Under the pieces are notes generated by a model. That model saw only the letters and a list, made by a program, of their open reading frames with translations, made no database searches and was not told where the DNA came from. Of a DNA stretch of 64,000 nucleotides, positions 24,985 to 34,248 are shown in pieces; position 1 is the stretch's first letter, and every line of letters begins with the position of its first letter. This DNA comes from Polynucleobacter sp. KF022 (GTDB taxonomy: Bacteria; Pseudomonadota; Gammaproteobacteria; Burkholderiales; Burkholderiaceae): the NCBI RefSeq assembly GCF_027924105.1, contig NZ_AP026972.1:248001-312000 (forward strand), read 5' to 3'. A program made the translations under genes and the position numbers.

Positions 24985-26100
24985 ATGTACAGCGCAGTTG
25001 ACCACCAATGGATGGGCGAGGCTTTAGTCCAAGCTCAAAAAGCCCTTTATCTTTCCAATCCGAACCCGCGGGTGGGATGCGTCATTGTCAAAGATGGTCA
25101 AGTCATTGGAAAAGGCTTCACTCAAGCAGTTGGTAAAGCGCACGCAGAAGTGCAGGCGCTGGCAGATGCCAGGGCGCAAGGCAATGATGTCACCGGCTCC
25201 ACCATTTATGTCACCCTTGAGCCATGTAGTCACACAGGTAGAACACCACCATGTGTTGATGCTCTCATTGCTGCTAAGCCCGCTAAAGTCATCGTGGGTA
25301 TGTCTGATCCCAATCCTCTTGTCGCTGGTCAAGGCCTAGAAAAATTAAGAGTGGCTGGTATTGAGGTGCAGTGCGGGTTGCTAAAGTCTGAAGCGCAGGC
25401 GCTCAATCGTGGATTTATTTCAAGGATGACTCGCGGTTTACCGTGGGTACGCATGAAGATTGCCGCTAGTTTAGATGGCAAGACTGCGTTGCCAGATGGT
25501 CAAAGTCAATGGATTACTGGACCACTTGCAAGGGCAGATGGGCATCACTGGCGCGCACAAGCTTGCGCCATTGTGACCGGTGTTGGAACGGTGAAAGAAG
25601 ACGATCCTAGCCTCAATGTGAGAGAGGTGGAGACCCACAGACAGCCAGTGCGCATCATTATTGATTCCAAATTAGAAACTCCACCAACAGCCAAGATTTT
25701 GCAAAACCCAGAGTTATCTGGAGTCATGATTGTGTGCGCTCACTTGGATAGTGCCGAGATGCAATCAAAGGCGAAGTCGTTCGAATTGCGTGGCATCCAG
25801 GTGATTGCGATGGCAAATGTATTCGGCAAAGTAGATCTCCCAGCATTATTTTCCTATCTCGCCAAAGAGCGTGAGATGAATGAAATTCATATTGAGGCTG
25901 GCTTTAAGCTCAATGGCTCCATGCTCAGAGAAGATTGTGTTGATGAACTTTTACTTTATTACGCCCCATTTTTAATGGGCGAGGGTATTGGCATGGCCAA
26001 TGTAGGTCTGATGAATTCCTTAAGTAATCGTCAGAACTGGCAGGTCATTGATCAAGCACTTTTTGGCCCTGACCTGCGTTTACGTTTAATTAAGAACTAA
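24985..26100 (+). CDS. ribD: Bifunctional riboflavin deaminase/reductase RibD
   Basis: Deaminates then reduces the pyrimidine intermediate of riboflavin synthesis. A 371-residue protein. The deaminase domain is N-terminal: zinc motifs HAEVQAL and LEPCSHTGRTPPCVDALI lie at about residues 54-90. The reductase domain starts near MKIAASLDGKTALPDGQSQW (about 155). I start at the ATG at 24985; an ATG at 25012 is possible. Close downstream coupling with ribE. The 17-base gap to the pilin gene suggests one transcript. Confidence 0.94.
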   Translation: MYSAVDHQWMGEALVQAQKALYLSNPNPRVGCVIVKDGQVIGKGFTQAVGKAHAEVQALADARAQGNDVTGSTIYVTLEPCSHTGRTPPCVDALIAAKPAKVIVGMSDPNPLVAGQGLEKLRVAGIEVQCGLLKSEAQALNRGFISRMTRGLPWVRMKIAASLDGKTALPDGQSQWITGPLARADGHHWRAQACAIVTGVGTVKEDDPSLNVREVETHRQPVRIIIDSKLETPPTAKILQNPELSGVMIVCAHLDSAEMQSKAKSFELRGIQVIAMANVFGKVDLPALFSYLAKEREMNEIHIEAGFKLNGSMLREDCVDELLLYYAPFLMGEGIGMANVGLMNSLSNRQNWQVIDQALFGPDLRLRLIKN

Positions 26101-26109
26101 AATTACTAC

Positions 26110-26727
26110 ATGTTTACAGGAATCATCACCGCAGTCGGCCAGATTAAAAGCGCTCAAGCAAAGGGCGACGGCCTTCATCTCGTTGTAGAGGTGCCAGAGG
26201 GTTATTTGGATGACGTTGCCTTGGGTGACAGTATTGCGATCCAAGGTGCTTGTATGACAGCAACTCAGTTAACTGGCAATTCTTTTGCTTTGGATATTTC
26301 TCGCGAGTCTCTCAATAAAACAGTAGGCCTAGATAAAGTGGGCCCAGTTAATCTGGAGAAAGCCTTACGTTTAAATGATCGTCTAGGCGGACATTTGGTT
26401 AGTGGTCACGTTGATGGTGTTGGCAAAGTAGTCCACTTTTCACAAGTGGCCAATGATGCTTATGGCTCTTGGCTTTTGCAAATTGAGGCACCCAAAGAGC
26501 TTGCACCGTTTCTTGCCTACAAGGGCTCTATTGTCGTGAATGGTGTTTCACTCACTGTCAATAAAACAGAAGATAGTGCAAGCGCTTGTGTAGTAGATAT
26601 CAATATCATCCCTCACACCTTGCAAAATACTACCTTGGGTAAGCTTGTAAAGGGGGATGCAGTTAATCTAGAGATAGATCTGATTGCGCGGTATGTCGCG
26701 CGCATGCTTGAGACCCAAGCAAAATAA
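26110..26727 (+). CDS. ribE: Riboflavin synthase alpha subunit
   Basis: Dismutates two lumazine molecules into riboflavin. A 205-residue protein with two lumazine-binding repeats: MFTGIITAVGQI at the N-terminus, and GGHLVSGHVDGVGKVV near residue 95 opening the second. VNGVSLTVNKTED follows. With ribBA and ribH on the other strand, and ribD upstream, all riboflavin steps except GTP cyclohydrolase II are encoded here. Its stop directly abuts the convergent queC stop. Confidence 0.96.
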   Translation: MFTGIITAVGQIKSAQAKGDGLHLVVEVPEGYLDDVALGDSIAIQGACMTATQLTGNSFALDISRESLNKTVGLDKVGPVNLEKALRLNDRLGGHLVSGHVDGVGKVVHFSQVANDAYGSWLLQIEAPKELAPFLAYKGSIVVNGVSLTVNKTEDSASACVVDINIIPHTLQNTTLGKLVKGDAVNLEIDLIARYVARMLETQAK

Positions 26728-27471
26728 CTATCTGGTTTTTTGATAGCGAGTCGGGTCGCTCACACCAGCCTGTTTAAAGCCTGCTTGTCTTAGGCGGCAA
26801 GACTCACATTCACCACAGGCTTCGCCCAAGTCGTTTGCTTGATAGCAAGATACTGTTTGTGAGTAGTCCACACCCATAGTGCTACCCAATTGAATGATTT
26901 GCGCCTTGGTAAGGTCAATGATGGGAGCATGAACCCGAAAGCGGTTTGCATCATTGATGGCTTCAACACCAGCCTTGGTGGCAAGGTTGGCCATGTGTTC
27001 AAAAGATGCCACGTATTCTGGCCTGCAGTCTGGATACCCCGAGTAGTCAACGGCATTGGCGCCGTAAAAAACATCTAATCCACCGAGAGATTCAGCCCAG
27101 CCTAATGCAAGTGACAACAAGATCGTATTGCGTGCGGGCACATAGGTCACTGGAATCTCTTGATCTTTGCCAGGCGTAATAGGCACAGCGATTGAAGAGT
27201 CGGTGAGGGCTGAGCCACCAAAACGCGTGAGGTCTAAATTCACTACCTCATGACGTGCAACACCAATTTGTTTGGCGATATGCTTTGCAGCAGCAAGTTC
27301 TGAAGAATGGCGTTGCCCATAGCCCACTGAAAGAGCATATGGTGTGTAGCCTAAGTCTTTGGCTAACGCGAGTACGGTCGTAGAGTCTAGGCCGCCAGAA
27401 AATAGAATGACAGCTGGAGCGCCCGCTTTACGAGGTGCAAGTGATTCAAATGCAGCTGACAGCTTAGACAT
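26728..27471 (-). CDS. queC: 7-cyano-7-deazaguanine synthase
   Basis: ATP-dependent conversion of 7-carboxy-7-deazaguanine to preQ0 for queuosine synthesis. A 247-residue PP-loop protein: VILFSGGLDSTTVLAL near residue 20, GYGQRHSSEL, and zinc ligands in CGECESCRLRQAGF near the C-terminus (about 215-228). It is the last gene of the Tol-Pal minus-strand run, 14 bases after cpoB, a known linkage in proteobacteria. Confidence 0.95.
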   Translation of the reverse strand: MSKLSAAFESLAPRKAGAPAVILFSGGLDSTTVLALAKDLGYTPYALSVGYGQRHSSELAAAKHIAKQIGVARHEVVNLDLTRFGGSALTDSSIAVPITPGKDQEIPVTYVPARNTILLSLALGWAESLGGLDVFYGANAVDYSGYPDCRPEYVASFEHMANLATKAGVEAINDANRFRVHAPIIDLTKAQIIQLGSTMGVDYSQTVSCYQANDLGEACGECESCRLRQAGFKQAGVSDPTRYQKTR

Positions 27472-27485
27472 GAATATTAAAGGCC

Positions 27486-28217
27486 TTACTTCGTTCCGGC
27501 GATCAATTGCTGTGCATCTTTAGCAGCATCTGTATCTGGATACTTGGCAATAATTTCACTGAAAGTTTTTTTGGCTGCTGCCTTATTGCCACTCTCTAAT
27601 TGCGCGTTACCTAATGTCACCATCGCAGCGGGTATGCGCGGGTGATTTGGATAACGCTTAACTAAGCTTTGTAATTGATTGATTGCGCCTGTGTAATCTT
27701 TATTGGCGTATTTGCTGTTACCACTCCAGTAAAGCGCCAGAGGTAAGTAAGGGCTTTTTGGATACTTGGCTGCAAATGCAGAAAAACCTTCATCTGCCTT
27801 TTTCAGATTGCCTGCCTGAAATGCTTTCAATGCATCGTCGTAAGCTTTTTTCTCGCCAGGCTGAACTGTGCCACTTACGCCTTCAATCGTCGCTGTACGG
27901 GGCTCAAAATTACCTAAGCGCGTATCGAGATCTTGGTAGTAAGTTTTCTGGCTGGTGTTAATGTCTTCGCCTTGCTTCTCGAGCTCCTCTACTTTGCCAC
28001 GTAGCTCCGCATTCTCAGTCTTGAGTTTGTCGATTTGTCCTTGCAACTCAAGCTGAGTAGTGGCAAGAGACTTTCGAAGATCCAGAATGGCCTTACGAGC
28101 TTCATCGTCGGAAAAAAGGGCCCAAGCACTATTCGATGCACCTAAGCAAATGAGGGCGGCACTTAAACAAAACGCTCGTGAGAGCGTTTGTTTTACTGAG
28201 TGAGAAAGCATCATCAT
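27486..28217 (-). CDS. cpoB: Cell division coordinator CpoB (YbgF), TPR protein
   Basis: Periplasmic Tol-Pal accessory linking outer-membrane constriction with peptidoglycan synthesis. A 243-residue protein with a signal peptide ending near GASNSAWA (about residue 33). It has a coiled-coil (LELQGQIDKLKTENAELRG) and then TPR-type repeats (PKSPYLPLALYWSGNSKYA; HPRIPAAMVTLGNAQLESGN). Three consecutive ATGs allow starts at 28217, 28214 or 28211. The first overlaps the pal stop by one base. Confidence 0.93.
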   Translation of the reverse strand: MMMLSHSVKQTLSRAFCLSAALICLGASNSAWALFSDDEARKAILDLRKSLATTQLELQGQIDKLKTENAELRGKVEELEKQGEDINTSQKTYYQDLDTRLGNFEPRTATIEGVSGTVQPGEKKAYDDALKAFQAGNLKKADEGFSAFAAKYPKSPYLPLALYWSGNSKYANKDYTGAINQLQSLVKRYPNHPRIPAAMVTLGNAQLESGNKAAAKKTFSEIIAKYPDTDAAKDAQQLIAGTK

Positions 28218-28720
28218 TAGTTGGTGATGTAAACAATATCAGCGCGGCGATTTTGTGCCCATGCTGCTTCGTTATCGCCTTCCGCTTTTGGTTTTTCTTT
28301 ACCAAAGCTTACTGCTTCCATTTGATCGTCAGACACACCCATCAGGTTTAATGATTTACGTACTGCATCTGAACGACGTTGGCCTAGTGCCAAGTTGTAT
28401 TCGGCTGTGCCACGTTCATCAGTGTTACCTTGAATAATGACTTTTTGTTTTGGATTGGCTTTTAAGTAGCTTGCGTGTGCAGACAACATTTTTTGATATT
28501 TAGTCTGAACGGTGTATTCATCAAAGCCAAAGTAAACGCTCTTGTCAAAAAGAGGGCTATTAGGATCGTTCCATGGCTGTGAGCCGAATTTTCCACTGCC
28601 ACCACTTCCATTGGCGCCGTCAACATCATCTAGCTTTACGCTAGAGCATGCTGCCATGAGAAAAGCGGCAGCGCCGACGATGGCCAATGTCGCTGCACGA
28701 CGTGCGATAGAAATCTTCAT
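28217..28720 (-). CDS. pal: Peptidoglycan-associated lipoprotein Pal
   Basis: Outer membrane lipoprotein that anchors to peptidoglycan and binds TolB. A 167-residue protein with signal peptide and lipobox LMAACSS (Cys at about 25). The OmpA-like domain starts near VYFGFDEYTVQTKYQ; VIIQGNTDERGTAEYNLALG and GQRRSDAVRKSL hold the peptidoglycan-binding residues. Preceded by AAGGAAAA-type ribosome-binding sequence. It sits between tolB and cpoB. Confidence 0.97.
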   Translation of the reverse strand: MKISIARRAATLAIVGAAAFLMAACSSVKLDDVDGANGSGGSGKFGSQPWNDPNSPLFDKSVYFGFDEYTVQTKYQKMLSAHASYLKANPKQKVIIQGNTDERGTAEYNLALGQRRSDAVRKSLNLMGVSDDQMEAVSFGKEKPKAEGDNEAAWAQNRRADIVYITN

Positions 28721-28877
28721 GAATTTTCCTTTTTCCTACAAGCTGAATGACAAATTAACTAATAAAGCCGCTCCAAAGGAGCTGATAGTTAATATTATGC
28801 CCCCAAGAACATCAAAAGTGACTATTTAAGCCCTGAAAAAGGGTTTGCTTGAGTTTGGTGCGCTTTGTCTCTTCTCA

Positions 28878-30188
28878 TCAGTCCATAAATGGACCCCAGG
28901 ATGGCTGACGTACATCAGACCCTGGAATGCTGAGCACCTGTTTGGAGTTTCCATCTACCGAAACAGCGGCTAGGACTCGCTTGCCACCCACTTTGGTGGA
29001 GTAGAGAACATAGCGGCCATTGGCGGCAAAGGATGGGGATTCATCGCTACTGCCGTCGGTAAGGGCTTGAGCGTCACCTGTAGCCAAATTCAGAATATAG
29101 AGACGATATGCGCCGCCAATGTTGGCAATGTAAGCCAAATACTTTCCGTCTGGTGAGATGCGAGGTGAGGTGACAAATCCTTGTTTGAATGTCACGCGTT
29201 TGACGCCTTCAGCTTGTTCGCCATCAGCACTCATGCGATAAATTTGTGGGTTACCACCGCGATCACTTGTGAAGTAGATATAGCGACCATCAGCTGAATA
29301 CTGTGGTTCAGTATCAATTGTGTTACCACGAGTTAAGCGATGTAAACCAGTTCCGTCCGCATTGATGCCATAAATCTGTGTGTTGCCATCTTTAGATAAT
29401 GAGATCGCCAATTTTTTGCCATCCGGTGACCAAGCTGGTGCGCTGTTATTTCCCTTTTGATTGGAAAGAGAAATACGACGACCAGTTGCAAGCTCATGAA
29501 CGTAAATCACAGGCTTACGATCTTCGAAAGAAACGTAGGCTACTTTTTTACCATCAGGAGACCACGATGGGGAGATGATGGGTTCGCCACTATTCATTGC
29601 ATTGCGAATATTTTGACCATCAGCATCTGAAATGACTAAGCGATAGCGCTTGCCATCCTTGATGACATAAGAAAGGCGGGTAGAAAACACGCCACGCTCG
29701 CCTAGTAATTTAAAGATGATGTCATCAGCAATCTTATGTGCCGCAGAACGTAAATTGTCTGCGCTGGAATTCAGGTTTAGCCCACCAAGACTTAAGCTCT
29801 TACGAACATCAAATAACTTATAGTGGATTTCAAATTGTGCGTTACCGGTTTGCACTACAGAGCCCACTACCAATGCGTCGGCGCCACGTGCTGCCCAAGA
29901 TTTGTAATTAGGTGTACCTTCATCGCTTTCAACGGCATTGCCGTTTTCAGTATTTTTAAAGTAACCACTGCGGGCTAAATCTTGACGAATGATTTCAGTA
30001 ACGCTAGTTGGTAATTTGTTCTCATCTTTAAAGCGCATCACTGCAATTGGATAAAGCGATTGACCAACACCAGTGATTTCAATATTCATTTGCGCGAATA
30101 CGGGTGTTGCAATGCTGAGTAGCAATGCGACGATTGCCATTTTGTAAGACATTACTCTGGATTTCAATTGAATCGCCAAATGCAGCAT
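28878..30188 (-). CDS. tolB: Tol-Pal system protein TolB
   Basis: Periplasmic protein that binds Pal and TolA. A 436-residue protein with a signal peptide ending near ATPVFAQ (about residue 33), an N-terminal alpha/beta domain, then a six-blade WD40-like propeller. Repeats are visible: SWSPDGKKVAYVSFEDRK, AWSPDGKKLAISLSKDGN, QYSADGRYIYFTSDRGGN and RISPDGKYLAYIANIGG. It starts 3 bases after the tolA stop, and 157 bases separate it from pal. Confidence 0.96.
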   Translation of the reverse strand: MLHLAIQLKSRVMSYKMAIVALLLSIATPVFAQMNIEITGVGQSLYPIAVMRFKDENKLPTSVTEIIRQDLARSGYFKNTENGNAVESDEGTPNYKSWAARGADALVVGSVVQTGNAQFEIHYKLFDVRKSLSLGGLNLNSSADNLRSAAHKIADDIIFKLLGERGVFSTRLSYVIKDGKRYRLVISDADGQNIRNAMNSGEPIISPSWSPDGKKVAYVSFEDRKPVIYVHELATGRRISLSNQKGNNSAPAWSPDGKKLAISLSKDGNTQIYGINADGTGLHRLTRGNTIDTEPQYSADGRYIYFTSDRGGNPQIYRMSADGEQAEGVKRVTFKQGFVTSPRISPDGKYLAYIANIGGAYRLYILNLATGDAQALTDGSSDESPSFAANGRYVLYSTKVGGKRVLAAVSVDGNSKQVLSIPGSDVRQPSWGPFMD

Positions 30189-30191
30189 GCT

Positions 30192-31010
30192 TTAGTCCTT
30201 GGGTTTAAAGATCAGTTTTACTTCGCGTTGCGGAATTTTGCCATTGTCGTCTTTTGGCAGACTCTCTGCACGTGAAAGAGCGAGTAATACAGCCCGATCC
30301 CAGCCGGCATTGCCGCTAGATGACTGAATGCTGGTGCTCAAAATCGCACCATCCGGAGCGAGCGTTACCAAAATCACTGCTGCAGGATTCCCGCTTACGG
30401 ATTCTGGGTTAAAGACAATCAATGGCTTCACCTTTTTAATGACTTTATCCGTCCAGCCTGGAGGGGCATTACCACCGCCACCTACGCCGCTACCAACAGT
30501 ACCGCCACTGCCACCCTCAGCGCCAGCTGCTGCACGTAAACGTGCTAACTGATCAGCGCGCGCTTTTTCTGCAGCAGCATTCGCTTTAGTTTCAGCGGGT
30601 GAGAGCGCTTTAGGCGCTTCAGCCTTCTTCGGTTTTTCTGGCTCTTTTTCTTTAGCCTTCTCTTTTGGTGGAGGAGGCTTAGCTACTTTTGGTGTTTCTT
30701 TCACTTCTTTTTTAGGAGGCTCTTTTTCTACCTTCTTTTTCTTTATGGCAATGTCAGCAGCTTCTTCTTTCATTTCCGTTTTAAGTTCTGGCTCGGGTGG
30801 TGCTTGAACTTGTGGAGTGGAGTCCCAGAGCTCTACTTCTACGCCTGAAGATGTGCTGTTATTCCAGCTGATACCAATCATTAAAAATGCTAGCAAGCCT
30901 AGATGCGCTACTAAGGAAAAAGTAAAGGCACGTTTAGTGCTCTCTTGCTTAGTAAAGCGACCTCGCTTGGAGGGCGAGAAGGATGACTGAAAAGTAGGGG
31001 TGCTATTCAT
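30192..31010 (-). CDS. tolA: Tol-Pal system protein TolA
   Basis: Inner membrane protein that spans the periplasm and connects TolQR to TolB-Pal. A 272-residue protein with one transmembrane helix (about residues 28-47, FTFSLVAHLGLLAFLMIGIS). A long Lys/Pro/Glu/Ala-rich region (residues 65-160) follows, then a Gly-rich hinge (GGSGGTVGSGVGGGGN). The TonB/TolA-type C-terminal domain ends VKLIFKPKD. The low-complexity middle is normal for TolA. It overlaps none of its neighbours. Confidence 0.92.
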   Translation of the reverse strand: MNSTPTFQSSFSPSKRGRFTKQESTKRAFTFSLVAHLGLLAFLMIGISWNNSTSSGVEVELWDSTPQVQAPPEPELKTEMKEEAADIAIKKKKVEKEPPKKEVKETPKVAKPPPPKEKAKEKEPEKPKKAEAPKALSPAETKANAAAEKARADQLARLRAAAGAEGGSGGTVGSGVGGGGNAPPGWTDKVIKKVKPLIVFNPESVSGNPAAVILVTLAPDGAILSTSIQSSSGNAGWDRAVLLALSRAESLPKDDNGKIPQREVKLIFKPKD

Positions 31011-31036
31011 GGGCGATTAAAACAAGCCTCTAAGCC

Positions 31037-31456
31037 TTATTGAGTCTTGACCGCAAGGCCGACGCGCTTCACACCATTCTCTTTGAGCTTGGACATCACT
31101 TCCATCACTGTTTCATATTTAATGGATTTATCCGCAGCAATCACAATGGGCTGATCTGCAGATTTTTCTGCTTGCGATCTCGCAAAAGCACCAAGTTCAA
31201 ATTTATTGAGTGTTTGTGTTGGGTCACCATCTTTTTTTACGATGACATTTTCATTTGCATCGATAGTCAAAAAGACAGGTGGTAAAGATTGCACTTTCGC
31301 GCCACCAACAGTAGGCAAGTTCACAACCCCAGGATTGACCATAGGTGCGGTGACCATAAAGATCACCAGCAGTACCAACATCACATCGATATACGGAACG
31401 ACGTTAATGTCGGACATTGCCCGACGTTTGTTTTTGCGCAGGGAAGTACCGGCCAT
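31037..31456 (-). CDS. tolR: Tol-Pal system protein TolR
   Basis: Inner membrane protein working with TolQ as a proton-driven motor. A 139-residue ExbD/TolR-type protein: one helix with the key Asp in INVVPYIDVMLVLLVIFMVT (about residues 18-37), then a periplasmic domain ending KLKENGVKRVGLAVKTQ. Basic N-terminus SLRKNKRRAM is cytoplasmic. It follows tolQ by 13 bases. Confidence 0.95.
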   Translation of the reverse strand: MAGTSLRKNKRRAMSDINVVPYIDVMLVLLVIFMVTAPMVNPGVVNLPTVGGAKVQSLPPVFLTIDANENVIVKKDGDPTQTLNKFELGAFARSQAEKSADQPIVIAADKSIKYETVMEVMSKLKENGVKRVGLAVKTQ

Positions 31457-31469
31457 GGTGAATTACTCC

Positions 31470-32126
31470 TTAGCGACCAGCAGTTTGACGTTGCAAAATG
31501 TTGGTGAATTCTTCGATGAAAGTTTCAAAGCGAATAGAGAGACGATCCACATCGGTAGCTGCGCGGTTATAAGCAACGACTGCTGGGATTGCAGCAAACA
31601 AACCAATTGCAGTGGCAACGAGTGCTTCAGCAATTCCTGGGGCAACGGCTGCTAAGGTTGCATTTTGAACGTTCGCTAAACCACGAAACGCGTGCATGAT
31701 CCCCCAGACGGTGCCAAAGAGGCCGATGTAAGGAGATACTGAACCCACGGATGCCAAGAACGGCAAATTCGCCTCAAGAGCATCCATTTCCCGTTGGTAG
31801 GTGGCTTTCATAGCGCGGCGGGCGGCATCGATCTCCCGACCCTTGGTGAACTCCTGCATGCCAGCTTCAAAAATATGTTCCAAGACGGCATCGCTACGGG
31901 TATTGCGCTGGGCCGCCTCTAGAAGGGTATTCAGGTCCCCGCCGGACCAAAAATCCCGCTCAAAGCGCTCGGTATCTTGTCTAACCCCCCGTAAAACCGC
32001 CGTTTTCTTGAAAATAATGGTCCAAGAGGCAATCGACATGCTGAGTAATAACAACATTACCAACTGTACTAATAGGCTGGCATTGAGGACTAGGGAGAGG
32101 AATGAGAGGTCTTGTGTGGAGGTCAT
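31470..32126 (-). CDS. tolQ: Tol-Pal system protein TolQ
   Basis: Inner membrane channel component of the Tol motor. A 218-residue MotA/TolQ/ExbB protein with three helices: the first near VLNASLLVQLVMLLLLSMSI, the others at SVSPYIGLFGTVWGIMHAF and ATAIGLFAAIPAVVAYN, both typical. First gene of the tolQRAB-pal-cpoB-queC run. ybgC, often upstream of tolQ, is absent; glyA diverges 76 bases away. Confidence 0.95.
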   Translation of the reverse strand: MTSTQDLSFLSLVLNASLLVQLVMLLLLSMSIASWTIIFKKTAVLRGVRQDTERFERDFWSGGDLNTLLEAAQRNTRSDAVLEHIFEAGMQEFTKGREIDAARRAMKATYQREMDALEANLPFLASVGSVSPYIGLFGTVWGIMHAFRGLANVQNATLAAVAPGIAEALVATAIGLFAAIPAVVAYNRAATDVDRLSIRFETFIEEFTNILQRQTAGR

Positions 32127-32202
32127 GATGGATTTTGTATGATGTAGGTTGATTTTACTAAGTTAATTTACTCAGCAATCCAACTTCATCAGGATTATCA
32201 CC

Positions 32203-33447
32203 ATGTTTGACCGTCAAAACACCTTAGCCAAAACAGATCCCCAGCTATGGGAAGCCATTCAGAACGAAAACAAGCGTCAGGAAGACCATATTGAGCTTAT
32301 TGCCTCTGAGAACTACACCTCTCCAGCGGTGATGGCAGCCCAGGGTTCCCAGTTGACCAATAAATACGCTGAAGGCTATCCGGGCAAGCGTTACTACGGT
32401 GGCTGCGAATTTGTCGACGTTGCTGAGCAATTGGCGATTGATCGCGTGAAGGCTTTGTTTGGTGCTGAAGCGGCAAACGTGCAACCGCATTGCGGCGCGT
32501 CTGCCAACCAAGCAGTATTTTTGGCGTTCTTAAAACCCGGTGATACGTTTATGGGTATGAGTCTTGCCGAAGGTGGTCACTTGACTCACGGTATGGCTTT
32601 GAACATGAGCGGTAAATGGTTTAATCCAATTGCTTACGGCTTAGATAAAAATGAAGAAATTGATTACGAACAAATGGAGCGTTTGGCTCGTGAGCACAAG
32701 CCTAAATTAATTATTGCTGGTGCATCAGCTTACTCAAAGAAAATTGATTTTGAGCGCATTGGTAAATTAGCAAAAGAAGTGGGCGCGATTTTTATGGTCG
32801 ACATGGCTCACTACGCAGGCCTGGTAGCTGCGGGTGTTTATCCAAATCCAGTGCCACACGCAGACATCGTTACCTCAACTACTCACAAGAGTTTGCGCGG
32901 TCCACGTGGCGGCATCATCTTGATGAAGGCTGAGCACGAGAAAGCGATTAACTCTGCGGTATTCCCAGGCTTACAGGGCGGTCCTTTGATGCATGTGATT
33001 GCTGCTAAAGCGGTTGCATTCAAAGAGGCAGCAGACCCAGGCTTTAAAGATTATCAAAAGCAAGTAGTAGCCAATGCCAAAGCATTAGCTGAAACATTAA
33101 TTGCTCGTGGCTTACGTATTGTTTCTGGCGGCACTGATTCTCATGTGATGTTAGTTGACTTACGTGCCAAGAAAATGACAGGTAAGGAAGCGGAGCGTGT
33201 TTTGGGTGAAGCTCACATTACATGTAACAAGAACGGCATTCCGAATGATCCAGAAAAACCAATGGTGACGAGTGGTATTCGTTTGGGTTCACCGGCGATG
33301 ACAACGCGTGGATTTAAAGAGGCTGAGGCAAGACAAGTTGGTAACTTTATTGCTGATGTTTTGGACAATCCAAATGATGCAGACAACATTGCTAAGGTGC
33401 GCGCACAAGTGGCTGAATTAACCAAACGCTTTCCGGTATACGGTTAA
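32203..33447 (+). CDS. glyA: Serine hydroxymethyltransferase
   Basis: PLP enzyme interconverting serine and glycine with tetrahydrofolate. A 414-residue protein. IELIASENYTSPAVMAAQGS near residue 26, GKRYYGGCEFVD, and VTSTTHKSLRGPRGG with the PLP-binding Lys at about 229 are diagnostic. It begins the plus-strand run with nrdR, 27 bases downstream, a linkage common in proteobacteria. Confidence 0.97.
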   Translation: MFDRQNTLAKTDPQLWEAIQNENKRQEDHIELIASENYTSPAVMAAQGSQLTNKYAEGYPGKRYYGGCEFVDVAEQLAIDRVKALFGAEAANVQPHCGASANQAVFLAFLKPGDTFMGMSLAEGGHLTHGMALNMSGKWFNPIAYGLDKNEEIDYEQMERLAREHKPKLIIAGASAYSKKIDFERIGKLAKEVGAIFMVDMAHYAGLVAAGVYPNPVPHADIVTSTTHKSLRGPRGGIILMKAEHEKAINSAVFPGLQGGPLMHVIAAKAVAFKEAADPGFKDYQKQVVANAKALAETLIARGLRIVSGGTDSHVMLVDLRAKKMTGKEAERVLGEAHITCNKNGIPNDPEKPMVTSGIRLGSPAMTTRGFKEAEARQVGNFIADVLDNPNDADNIAKVRAQVAELTKRFPVYG

Positions 33448-33474
33448 GCAATTTAGCTAAAGCGAGAATACTCT

Positions 33475-33921
33475 TTGCGCTGCCCTTTTTGCCATAACGA
33501 CGATACCCAGGTGTTAGACACTCGGGTATCGGACGAAGGCGATACCATTCGCCGCCGCCGCCGTTGTGCCAAATGCGACAAACGTTTTACTACCTACGAG
33601 CGTGTTGAACTCGCGCTACCAGCGATTGTGAAGAAAAATGGTAGCCGTGTGGAATATAGCCACGACAAGTTAGCAAGCTCACTGAAGCTGGCTTTACGTA
33701 AACGCCCAGTCTCATCAGACTCGGTTGATGAGTCGATTGCCCGTATTGAAGAAAAGCTCCTCAGTCTCGGTGAAAAAGAGATTCCTAGTGAGCGCGTTGG
33801 TGAGTTGGTGATGCGCGAACTCAAGCGCTTAGACAAAGTCGCCTATATCCGCTTTGCATCAGTCTATAGAAGCTTTGCAGATATTGAATCATTTGAGAGC
33901 GCTCTAAAAGAGCTGAAGTAA
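33475..33921 (+). CDS. nrdR: Transcriptional repressor NrdR
   Basis: Nucleotide-sensing zinc-finger/ATP-cone repressor of ribonucleotide reductase genes. A 148-residue protein: zinc ribbon CPFCHNDDTQVLDTR and RRRRCAKCDKRFTTYERVE (residues 3-46), then the ATP-cone PAIVKKNGSRVEYSHDKLAS. The start is TTG at 33475, so Met-Arg-Cys-Pro matches the family's fixed N-terminus; no ATG fits. Normal length. Confidence 0.96.
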   Translation: MRCPFCHNDDTQVLDTRVSDEGDTIRRRRRCAKCDKRFTTYERVELALPAIVKKNGSRVEYSHDKLASSLKLALRKRPVSSDSVDESIARIEEKLLSLGEKEIPSERVGELVMRELKRLDKVAYIRFASVYRSFADIESFESALKELK

Positions 33922-33930
33922 TCCAGGCGT

Positions 33931-34248
33931 TTACAGCACTACATCCAACCCTTTTCTTTCGATCAGGGATAAAAGCTTTAAAGATGGACCACTTGGACTT
34001 TTGTCTCCAGCCTCCCATTTTTGTACTGTCGAAAGACTGGCATTAATTGTCACTGCAAATACTGCCTGACTAAGGTGGGTTTTTGCCCGCAAGCGTTTAA
34101 TGCGATTAGGACTCATGGGTTTGACTTCAAGGTTATGAAGAGCCTCAAATTCATCCAAACTCTTCTTTGTGATAACTCCCGCTTGATGCAAGCCCAGAAC
34201 GGTTTCTTGCATCTCTTGAATGATTCGACTTTGCTTATTATTTTTCAT
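33931..34248 (-). CDS. XRE-family antitoxin (HigA-type)
   Basis: A 105-residue helix-turn-helix protein; the HTH is near residues 48-75, containing LSQAVFAVTINASLSTVQKW. The N-terminal part (QEMQETVLGLHQAGVITKKS) is probably the toxin-binding arm. It follows and overlaps the toxin gene by 11 bases, the toxin-first order typical of higBA. It should repress its own promoter at the palindrome at 34631-34651. Gene family is firm; naming as HigA rests on partner and order. Confidence 0.83.
   Translation of the reverse strand: MKNNKQSRIIQEMQETVLGLHQAGVITKKSLDEFEALHNLEVKPMSPNRIKRLRAKTHLSQAVFAVTINASLSTVQKWEAGDKSPSGPSLKLLSLIERKGLDVVL

Noticed and set aside
27683..28829. Plus-strand ORFs of 60-95 codons over cpoB and pal
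   Set aside because: They mirror real minus-strand genes, have no conserved sequence and no ribosome-binding sites.
30580..30780. Low-complexity Lys/Pro/Glu repeat in tolA as a novel repeat element
   Set aside because: Normal feature of the TolA domain II; not a DNA repeat.
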